Assembly: GCA_009779395.1 (NCBI GenBank)
Contig: WREJ01000073.1
Span: forward strand, 1 to 6,034
From: Coriobacteriia bacterium
Lineage (GTDB): Bacteria; Actinomycetota; Coriobacteriia; WRKU01; WQUG01
DNA length: 6,034 nt
Direction: 5' to 3'
In this document: piece by piece, positions 1 to 5,374 of the stretch
How the letters are laid out: the number at the start of each line of letters is the position of its first letter
How positions within the stretch are numbered: position 1 is the stretch's first letter
Position numbers and translations under genes: made by a program
Notes under the pieces: model-generated
What the model was told of the DNA's origin: nothing
Databases searched by the model: none
What the model saw: only the letters and a program-made list of their open reading frames with translations

Positions 1-724
1 GACCCTGGATTTTTGCCTTGATGCTGACGGTGTCAAGCACCTTTTCAATCTCTCCCACAATCTCGTCGCCATAGGCCTCGCGCGCCTCACGACTCTCCTG
101 CACCATCACCACAATCTGCTGGTAACGCTCTGGTTCTAGATAGGAAAAAGCAAGGTCTTCTAGCTCCCACTTAATGGCAGAAATCCCAAAACGGTGAGCA
201 AGGGGCGCAAAAATATCGAGAGTTTCCTGTGCTTTTGCAATGCGCTTATGTTCAGGAAGGGCGTCCAGCGTCCGCATATTGTGCAGACGGTCAGCCAACT
301 TTATCAGGATGACACGCAGGTCTTTTGCCATGGCAATAATCATTTTGCGCATCGAATCTGACTGTTGTTCGGTGCGCGTGTTGTAGCTGACCTGACCCAG
401 CTTTGTCACGCCGTCAACCAAATCGGCAACTTCTGTGCCAAATTCTTTCTTGATGCCTGCAATGGTCACACTCTCGACATCTTCTGCAGCATCATGCAAA
501 AGTGCTGCCTGAATGGTCGCAGAATCCATGTTCAAGCCACTGAGGATATGAGCAGCCTCGAGCGGATGGGTGATAAAAGCTGCGCCCGTTTTGCGCAGCT
601 GTCCCTGGTGCGCTTTTGCAGCGTAGTCATACGCCTTGCGAATTGCATCCACATTGGCATTAGGATTCGACGCAAGGATGTCTTCGATCAGCAAGTCTAT
701 GCTAAGGGGGCGCGTATCATTCAT
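1..724 (-). CDS. rel: Bifunctional (p)ppGpp synthetase/hydrolase, N-terminal half (cut by left edge)
   Basis: This is the first 241 codons of a RelA/SpoT-family long alarmone enzyme, which makes and degrades (p)ppGpp in the cytoplasm during the stringent response. The visible part is the HD hydrolase domain: ITHP with H53, LLHDAAED with H77, D78, E81 and D82, then DGVTKLG, an EQQSDSMRKM segment, and KLADRLHNMRTL with D145 and N149. After these comes the family linker APLAHRFGISAIKWELEDLAFSYLEP. The intact HD residues suggest an active hydrolase, hence a bifunctional Rel rather than a degenerate E. coli-type RelA. The sequence stops at KAKIQG, where the synthetase domain begins, so synthetase, TGS and ACT domains lie outside. 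The ATG at 724 gives a normal N-terminus for the family; a second ATG four bases inside is out of frame. The gene lies 34 bases after the surface-protein gene. The common HDVVED is HDAAED here, a mild change. Family assignment is very secure. Confidence 0.95.
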   Translation of the reverse strand, partial: MNDTRPLSIDLLIEDILASNPNANVDAIRKAYDYAAKAHQGQLRKTGAAFITHPLEAAHILSGLNMDSATIQAALLHDAAEDVESVTIAGIKKEFGTEVADLVDGVTKLGQVSYNTRTEQQSDSMRKMIIAMAKDLRVILIKLADRLHNMRTLDALPEHKRIAKAQETLDIFAPLAHRFGISAIKWELEDLAFSYLEPERYQQIVVMVQESREAREAYGDEIVGEIEKVLDTVSIKAKIQG

Positions 725-758
725 AGTGCCTATTATCTTATCCTATCGCGGGTCTTAC
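725..758 (-). promoter_or_regulatory. Short spacer before rel, with a possible -10 box
   Basis: This 34-base spacer separates the surface-protein stop from the rel ATG. It holds GATAAT (737 to 732), one base off the -10 consensus, seven bases before the ATG. If used, it would start a transcript almost at the start codon. No matching -35 is visible at 16 to 18 bases. The ribosome binding site is weak: TAGG ends four bases before the ATG, and an AGGA lies further back. Readthrough from the upstream gene is equally likely. Confidence 0.3.
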
Positions 759-2240
759 CTAGCCAAGCCCCTTCTTTTTGTGGTAGAAAATTGCTGCAGC
801 ACCAATCGCTGCGGCAAGAACCGTACAAATTGCAGCAATCACCAGACCAGTTGCCATCAGGTCATCGTCTTCTTCTGCAAGGTCTAACTGGTCAAATCCT
901 TCTGGGGACAGCGCTGCGTCTTCTATTGCTTCTGCTGTTCGCGGTGTTGGACTGAGCTCTTCCTCTGCATCGTCTTCTGCCTCTTCTTCGGCTTCTTCTT
1001 CGGTGGTTTCAGCAACAGGACGCGGACGATTGCTGTCTGTGCGCTGGGGCGCGTTATTTGCTGGCTGTTGCGGCGGTGGCGGAGCCTGCGGACCTGCCGT
1101 CTGCGGGGGCGGTGTCGAAACAGTCAGGGTGCCGTTTACATAGCTGATGTCGTAGTTTGCGGTGACATCGACTTCGCTGTCATCTGCCGCTACATAAGTG
1201 ATTGTTGCAGCACTGGGCACGTTTGGGCTAAAGCCAACGGCAAGCTGCGAGCCAGTCACTGTCACCTGCAGTTCGTGACCATCGAGCAAAGTTCCTGCAG
1301 TGAGAAACCACAGATCCCTGGTCAGTGCTACTCCGTTGAAAGCCTGCGAGGCATTTGCCGCTGTCACCGTCAGAGGTCGTGGTAGGATTTCAAAGCTACC
1401 AATGATGGTATCTTCTTCACTATCAAGGGGAATAATGCGGTAGTTTTCTGCCTCACTGCTCGCTTGCGCATACACCGTGTAGCTGCCTGCTTCTTCGCCG
1501 TCTTGTCGCCACAGCTCTACGTCAAAATCAGCAGGGTCTGCCCACAGACACCAGCCAGCCAGCAGCTGCCGGTCAAGCGGTGGGTATGCCAGAGCGTCAT
1601 CCTCGCCATAGATTTTCGCGCTGTCCACAATCAGCAGATTATTGAGGTCGACCAGTATTTGAACCGCCTGAGAGGCAGTCCAGGTAGCAGAACCCGTCTT
1701 GTCTTTCATGCTGACGGTAACAGCCAATACCTGACCCACGTCATCACCTGTCAGCGCGTAGGTCGACTCTGTTCCTACAATGGTCGCGGGGTCCTCGGCA
1801 TAAAACCACTGAAATAGCGCGTCTTCATTGGCAGGATAGCCATTGACCCGTCCTGCTGTTGTTTCGATGTGTGCTACCAAAATCTGTCCCGCAACTGGTT
1901 CTGTCACTGGTGCTTGGTCCCCTGCGATAGCAGCAATACTTGCACCCGTCACTTGATGCTGCACCACCGGAGGGTGGTGCAGTGGTGGTGGTGTGTCGTT
2001 GACAGAGGGTTCGTCCTCTGCTGCAGCGGGGCGAACAATAAAGAAGTCAAAAGTCTCGAAAAAGCGAGAAAGATGCGTAGAAATCGGATTGAAAAAAGAG
2101 AAGCGACCCTTGCCGTCGGCCCTATCATTGAGGCCATTTGTGAGACCAGAATCAAACGCTACGGCGTTCAGCGGCAGCAGACACGCAACCACGACTATCA
2201 AGACAGTCATCGCAAGCAAAAACTGTTTGGGTCTTTTCAT
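759..2240 (-). CDS. Surface-anchored protein with Ig-like and MBG-type repeats
   Basis: This 493-residue exported protein has no recognisable enzyme. In order: a signal peptide (KRPK, hydrophobic core 7-24, likely cleavage after A26-V27-A28); a low-complexity segment to about 95 with a PPPLHHPP stretch; an Ig-like domain at about 97-196 (ALFQWFYAED... STYALTGDDVGQVLAVTV); an MBG-like repeat at about 201-290 containing SAKIYGEDD; a second at about 289-375 (AFNGVALT, GTLLDGHELQVTVTGSQ, NYDISYVNGTLTV); a proline-rich linker at 376-409; a Glu/Ala/Asp-rich stretch at 411-429; and a C-terminal LMATG (461-465), hydrophobic helix (466-486) and HKKK tail. This layout suggests a cell-surface stalk or adhesin held by the membrane helix, or by a sortase if LMATG is accepted. 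VVAC (17-20) resembles a lipobox, but the hydrophobic core continues past it. The ATG follows a purine-rich site and a good promoter. Surface location is likely; binding partner unknown. Confidence 0.85.
   Translation of the reverse strand: MKRPKQFLLAMTVLIVVVACLLPLNAVAFDSGLTNGLNDRADGKGRFSFFNPISTHLSRFFETFDFFIVRPAAAEDEPSVNDTPPPLHHPPVVQHQVTGASIAAIAGDQAPVTEPVAGQILVAHIETTAGRVNGYPANEDALFQWFYAEDPATIVGTESTYALTGDDVGQVLAVTVSMKDKTGSATWTASQAVQILVDLNNLLIVDSAKIYGEDDALAYPPLDRQLLAGWCLWADPADFDVELWRQDGEEAGSYTVYAQASSEAENYRIIPLDSEEDTIIGSFEILPRPLTVTAANASQAFNGVALTRDLWFLTAGTLLDGHELQVTVTGSQLAVGFSPNVPSAATITYVAADDSEVDVTANYDISYVNGTLTVSTPPPQTAGPQAPPPPQQPANNAPQRTDSNRPRPVAETTEEEAEEEAEDDAEEELSPTPRTAEAIEDAALSPEGFDQLDLAEEDDDLMATGLVIAAICTVLAAAIGAAAIFYHKKKGLG
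1959..1982 (-). other. Perfect 10-bp hairpin inside the surface-protein gene
   Basis: The arms CTGCACCACC and GGTGGTGCAG are exact reverse complements separated by four bases. In the mRNA this is a strong GC-rich stem-loop about 86 codons after the start, encoding part of the PPPLHHPPVVQHQ linker. No run of T follows it, so it is not an intrinsic terminator. It may arise from Pro/His/Val codon choice in a low-complexity linker, or it may slow ribosomes just after the signal peptide emerges. Confidence 0.7.
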
Positions 2241-2254
2241 TCTACTCTCTCTCT
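2241..2254 (-). promoter_or_regulatory. Ribosome binding site of the surface-protein gene
   Basis: A ten-base alternating AG run (2254 to 2245) ends four bases before the ATG at 2240. It can pair partly with the anti-Shine-Dalgarno sequence through GAG steps, and it supports this ATG as the start. Confidence 0.5.
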
Positions 2255-2274
2255 GGTTTCAATTCCAGATAACC

Positions 2275-2283
2275 ATTATAGCA
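2275..2283 (-). promoter_or_regulatory. Extended -10 promoter for the surface-protein gene
   Basis: TGCTATAAT is a perfect TGn-extended -10 element. Transcription would start near 2268, giving a leader of about 28 bases before the ATG at 2240. No good -35 hexamer lies 16 to 18 bases upstream, which an extended -10 can tolerate. This makes the surface-protein gene, and perhaps rel after it, a transcription unit separate from cimA and the transporter. Confidence 0.6.
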
Positions 2284-2361
2284 AAATAGTAATGTGATAC
2301 ACAGGGGTAACATATGGAAACAGCAAACGGCCAGGGCACCCTGATTAGGTGTTAGCTTGCT
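2284..2361 (-). other. Gap after the MFS gene, no clear terminator
   Basis: The 78 bases between the transporter stop and the promoter contain only weak pairing: AGCAA with TTGCT enclosing a short CAGG/CCTG. No T-run follows it. I do not see a convincing intrinsic terminator, so some readthrough into the surface-protein gene is possible. Confidence 0.4.
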
Positions 2362-3624
2362 TTACTCGTCGGCGAAAATGTCGACCTTCATGTTACTGCG
2401 GCTCTCTGCTACCTTGGCGTCTAGCTTTTTGCCTGCTGGGTACAGCAATATGCCTAATGCCAGGGTCAAAGCACCTGCCGATACCAGTACTGGTTGTACT
2501 CCGATAAGGTTTGACAAACTAGGAGCCACCAGCAGCGGAACCAGCAGCAAACCGACGATAATCATGTTGATGGTACCCAGCACGCGACCGGCAACCTCAA
2601 GGGGGGAATCTGCCTGCACCAGCGTGCGCAGCAGCGGGTCAAACACGCCAAATGCCGCGCCCAGCATCAGCTGACCTACAACCACCCACAGCAGGTTATG
2701 CGTCCCGACATAAATCACCGTTCCAATACCACAAAGGGGGACGAGTACGGCCAACAGCCGTGCATTGACTTTGTCGGCTGACACCAGTGCCAGCGCGATA
2801 ACACCGGCGATAAGACCAATGCCCCCAATCGCCTGAATCCAGCCCATCGTGGACAACTCCACCGCCAAAACTTCTTTGAAATACAGCGGTTCCAGGGCAT
2901 CAAAAGCACCAAAGCCAAAGACCATGGCAATGGCTGCTATCAAATAAAAGCGCAGGGTACGCGACTGTTTGATAATACGCCAACCTTCCAGTGCCTCGCG
3001 AAGGGGACTGGTCTTTTCAGTCGTGTTGTCTGTGCTGATAGGCTGGTAGATTTCGCGCACCACCAGGGTGATGCCCGTGCCAATCGCTGTAGCAATCGCC
3101 ATCAGAATAAACACGCTGTACACCGAAAAGCTGCCGATGACAACAGCTCCCAAAGCAGGACCAATCACTGCTGCAATAAAGGTGCCAACCGTCAGAAACG
3201 AGTTCACGCGGCGCAGACCCATCTTTGTGCGCTCTAGATAAGGAGCAAAAGACAAATACGCCATATTAAGCACCGTTGTCACAACACCAAAAACAGCGGT
3301 CAGCAGCAAAAAAGTCGGCAGATGACTGTCAACGACAAAAAAGACCAGACAGGTGGCAATCACCAAAAGCGAGCTAACAAGCACCGTCCGGCGCGGCCCA
3401 ATCCGGTCAATGACAATGCCCGCAGCAACACTGCCAATCATATGCGAGATATTAAACACCAGCATCACGGCCGCAATAATATGCGGATTTCCCCCAAAGC
3501 CAAAGGCAGCATAACCAAAAATCCCCATGTAATAGGTCGCCTGCATACCAATTTCGCGGATGAGATTGGCCAGAATTAGCCAACGTTCGTTAGTGCTGGT
3601 CGTAGCCAGCAGGTCAATATTCAT
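2362..3624 (-). CDS. MFS transporter, 12 transmembrane helices, substrate unknown
   Basis: This 420-residue inner-membrane protein has the length and rhythm of a Major Facilitator Superfamily carrier: two six-helix halves joined by a charged cytoplasmic loop (about 191-222, STDNTTEKTSPLREALEGWR). Motif A, in the loop between helices 2 and 3, is clear as GIVIDRIGPRR (69-79, with D73, R74, R78 and R79). In the second half LRTLVQADSPLEVAGRVLG (332-350) resembles the loop found in drug and siderophore exporters of the MefA/EntS type, so efflux is a fair guess. The C-terminal tail is hydrophilic and acidic. The ATG at 3624 shares one base with the cimA stop; an in-frame TTG at 3627 would add one residue. 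No Shine-Dalgarno is visible, so translation probably depends on ribosomes finishing cimA. The tight link hints at a metabolite or amino acid from the CimA pathway, but that is inference. Confidence 0.88.
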   Translation of the reverse strand: MNIDLLATTSTNERWLILANLIREIGMQATYYMGIFGYAAFGFGGNPHIIAAVMLVFNISHMIGSVAAGIVIDRIGPRRTVLVSSLLVIATCLVFFVVDSHLPTFLLLTAVFGVVTTVLNMAYLSFAPYLERTKMGLRRVNSFLTVGTFIAAVIGPALGAVVIGSFSVYSVFILMAIATAIGTGITLVVREIYQPISTDNTTEKTSPLREALEGWRIIKQSRTLRFYLIAAIAMVFGFGAFDALEPLYFKEVLAVELSTMGWIQAIGGIGLIAGVIALALVSADKVNARLLAVLVPLCGIGTVIYVGTHNLLWVVVGQLMLGAAFGVFDPLLRTLVQADSPLEVAGRVLGTINMIIVGLLLVPLLVAPSLSNLIGVQPVLVSAGALTLALGILLYPAGKKLDAKVAESRSNMKVDIFADE

Positions 3625-3626
3625 CA
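3622..3626 (-). other. TGATG stop/start overlap linking cimA and the transporter
   Basis: The cimA stop TGA (3626 to 3624) and the transporter start ATG (3624 to 3622) share one base. No ribosome binding site is visible in the cimA tail upstream. This arrangement usually means re-initiation by the same ribosomes and one shared transcript. Confidence 0.75.
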
Positions 3627-5222
3627 AGACGTTTCTGTCAGCGACAGACCGTATTCGATAGAGTCCACCAGTGCTTCCCAGGAAGCCTCGATAATATTTG
3701 CCGAGACCCCAACCGTTCCCCAGGTTTGTTCGGAATTGCCACTAGTTATCAGCACGCGCGTCACGGCGTCGGTACCGCTGCTTTCGTCAAGGACACGCAC
3801 CTTGTAGTCAAGCAATTTGATGTCGCACAAGGACGGATACAGCTGCTGCAGTGCCTTGCGCAGCGCCGTATCAAGCGCATTAACTGGTCCGTTTCCCTCG
3901 CCAATAGCAACAACACGTTGCCCATCAACACGCAGCTTTACCGTCGCCTCACTGTCGGTGACAGCAGCACTACGCTTATCTGCCTCGACCCGAAAAGCCT
4001 CTAGTTCAAAAGATGGCCGGTACTGGTCAAGCTCTCTGTCAATCAAAAGCACCAGCGACGCATCAGCCGCCTCGAAACTATAGCCTTGCTGTTCCAGCTG
4101 CTTGATGCGCGCCAAAACAGCGGTCAACGCAGCGTCGTCAAGTTCACGCCCCAAAGCAGCTGCCTTCATGCCAAGCAGAGCACGTCCAGCCAGGTCACTG
4201 ACAACAATCTGGTCGGCATTGCCCACCGCGCTAGGGTCGATGTGGTCGTAGGCCTGGGGCAGCTTTTGTAAAACGCTGACATGCAGACCCGCCTTGTGGC
4301 AAAAGGCCGAGCGTCCCGTGTAGGGATGCTGTTCGGCGAGGCTTTTGTTCGCAACATCTGCCACAAAAGTACTGACTTCGGTGATTTGTGCCAGCTGCTG
4401 TGGCGTCAGACAGCTGTCGCCCCTTTTTGTCACCAAAGACGCCGCAACAACCAGCAAATCAGCGTTGCCGGCACGTTCCCCGTAACCGTTGACCGTTCCC
4501 TGCACCTGAGTCACGCCAGCGTTAACCGCAAGCAGCGAGTTTGCGACAGCACAACCCGCGTCATTGTGAAAATGCACACCCAACTGCGGTAGCTGCTGAC
4601 CCGCACAATGCGTGTCAGCCAAATGAGTCAAATAGTGCTGGACAGACTCGACAATTTCTGTAGCATCATGCGGCAGAGTACCCCCATTAGTGTCACAGAG
4701 GACAATCGTGTCAGCACCAGAGGTGCAAGCTGCGTCAATCAGCGTATGTACGTAGGCAGGATGTGCTCGGTAGCCGTCAAAACAGTGCTCGAGGTCAACA
4801 ATGACTTCGCGGCCGTGGCTTTTCAGATAGGTGACAGAATCAGCCAGCATGGCGCAGTTTTCTTCAAGCGTCGTCTGTAGGGCTTCTTTTACCTGCCAGT
4901 CCCATGCCTTTGCGACCAGGCAGACCACAGAGGTCTGTGCCGCCAGCAAGGCAGCAAGACCTGCGTCATTTTCTGCTGTCTGTCCCGCCTTGCGCACCGT
5001 ACCAAAGGCTGCAAGTTTTGCTTGCTGCAGCGGCAGGTCTGCGGCGCGACGGAAGAACTCTGTTTCTTTGGGACTTGCACCGGGATAGCCACCCTCGATG
5101 TAGGGAATCCCCAGCGCGTCAAGGCGCGCTACAATACGCAGCTTGTCTTCGACAGAGAAGGACATGCCGATGCCCTGCGCTCCATCACGCAGGGTCGTAT
5201 CGTATAGTATCGTATGTTTCAT
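3624..5222 (-). CDS. cimA: (R)-citramalate synthase, CimA type
   Basis: This enzyme condenses pyruvate with acetyl-CoA to (R)-citramalate, the first step of the threonine-independent route to 2-oxobutanoate and isoleucine. LeuCD and LeuB would be needed next and are not in the window. From the ATG at 5222 it has 532 residues, usual for the long CimA family. The DRE-TIM barrel shows DTTLRDGAQG (8-17, R12 and D13), IEGGYPGASPKETEFF (42-57), the metal ligands in HFHND (217-221) and NGYGERAGNADL (245-256). The middle region has FCHKAGLHVS (307-316). A LeuA-type dimerisation and allosteric domain covers about 425-527, where isoleucine feedback would act. IEGGYPGASPKE and the overall layout favour CimA over 2-isopropylmalate or homocitrate synthase. 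An in-frame GTG at 5249 would add nine residues, but these lie across the TATAAT box and match nothing in the family, so the ATG is preferred. The stop overlaps the transporter start. Confidence 0.92.
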   Translation of the reverse strand: MKHTILYDTTLRDGAQGIGMSFSVEDKLRIVARLDALGIPYIEGGYPGASPKETEFFRRAADLPLQQAKLAAFGTVRKAGQTAENDAGLAALLAAQTSVVCLVAKAWDWQVKEALQTTLEENCAMLADSVTYLKSHGREVIVDLEHCFDGYRAHPAYVHTLIDAACTSGADTIVLCDTNGGTLPHDATEIVESVQHYLTHLADTHCAGQQLPQLGVHFHNDAGCAVANSLLAVNAGVTQVQGTVNGYGERAGNADLLVVAASLVTKRGDSCLTPQQLAQITEVSTFVADVANKSLAEQHPYTGRSAFCHKAGLHVSVLQKLPQAYDHIDPSAVGNADQIVVSDLAGRALLGMKAAALGRELDDAALTAVLARIKQLEQQGYSFEAADASLVLLIDRELDQYRPSFELEAFRVEADKRSAAVTDSEATVKLRVDGQRVVAIGEGNGPVNALDTALRKALQQLYPSLCDIKLLDYKVRVLDESSGTDAVTRVLITSGNSEQTWGTVGVSANIIEASWEALVDSIEYGLSLTETS

Positions 5223-5231
5223 TGGAACTAA

Positions 5232-5237
5232 ATTATA
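5232..5237 (-). promoter_or_regulatory. TATAAT -10 box just before cimA
   Basis: A consensus -10 hexamer is followed by nine bases and then the cimA ATG at 5222. The start of transcription would fall near 5225, leaving a leader of only a few bases. No good -35 and no TGn extension are present (the best candidate, TTGGGC, has a 19-base spacer). The nearest GGAG is 16 bases before the ATG, too far for a normal Shine-Dalgarno. This fits leaderless translation, common in actinobacteria. Confidence 0.45.
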
Positions 5238-5253
5238 ACTCCAGAGCACACCA

Positions 5254-5272
5254 GACGCCCAATCTCGGCGTC
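5254..5272 (-). other. Small GC-rich inverted repeat upstream of the cimA -10 box
   Basis: GACGCC and GGCGTC are exact six-base arms around a seven-base loop. The repeat lies 17 bases upstream of the -10 box, across the expected -35 area. It could be a repressor or activator site, or a hairpin in readthrough RNA from rpsA. Confidence 0.35.
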
Positions 5273-5274
5273 GT

Positions 5275-5331
5275 TTGAAAAATCAAAAATGCACGAGTAG
5301 CTTAGTACGCTTAGCATTTTTTATTTTTCAA
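5275..5331 (-). terminator. rpsA: Long AT-rich hairpin, probable rpsA terminator
   Basis: Two 18-base arms (5275-5292 and 5314-5331) are complementary at 17 positions around a 21-base loop. In the rpsA transcript the left arm is A-rich and ends in ATGC; the right arm starts GCAT and continues as a T-rich run. A-tract, stem and T-tract is the layout of a bidirectional intrinsic terminator. The GC part of the stem is short, so efficiency is uncertain and another role is possible. Confidence 0.5.
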
Positions 5332-5374
5332 GCCTCCTGGACCTTGAACGTCTGGAGCACTCTAACAAGCAGTA

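Larger units (their letters stand above)
5244..5362. repeat. Outer imperfect inverted repeat around the hairpin
   Basis: The 14-base segments 5244-5257 and 5349-5362 are reverse complements at 11 positions, including a perfect seven-base CCAGACG/CGTCTGG core. They enclose the inner hairpin symmetrically enough for almost the whole rpsA-cimA gap to form one nested structure. No target-site duplication or known element end is evident. Confidence 0.45.

Noticed and set aside
365..955. A 196-codon plus-strand frame
   Set aside because: It runs antisense to rel and to the end of the surface-protein gene and shows no family features; it is a shadow frame.
2181..2189. Lipobox VVAC at residues 17-20 of the surface protein
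   Set aside because: The hydrophobic core continues past the cysteine (LLPLNAVA) and an A-V-A site follows, which fits ordinary signal peptidase I better; a lipoprotein is not excluded.
1869..2297. A 142-codon plus-strand frame over the surface-protein 5' end and promoter
   Set aside because: Composition is unlike a real protein (Cys/Trp/His runs), and it is antisense to a well-supported secreted protein.
2310..2345. Terminator at CAGGGTGCCCTG after the transporter gene
   Set aside because: The palindrome leaves only a two-base loop if fully paired, and no T-run follows.
3625..3627. TTG at 3627 as the transporter start
   Set aside because: It adds one residue and offers no better ribosome binding site; the ATG at 3624 in a TGATG overlap is the usual coupled arrangement.
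3624..5222. 2-isopropylmalate synthase (leuA) or homocitrate synthase instead of cimA
   Set aside because: The IEGGYPGASPKETEFF segment and total length match the CimA family; the related enzymes differ there.
5223..5249. GTG at 5249 as the cimA start, adding nine residues
   Set aside because: The extra residues span the TATAAT box and do not resemble the family N-terminus, while the ATG at 5222 gives the expected MKHTILYDTTLRDG start.
5244..5362. A miniature transposable element in the rpsA-cimA gap
   Set aside because: The outer arms are short and imperfect, there is no target duplication, and no second copy can be seen in the window; listed only as an inverted repeat.
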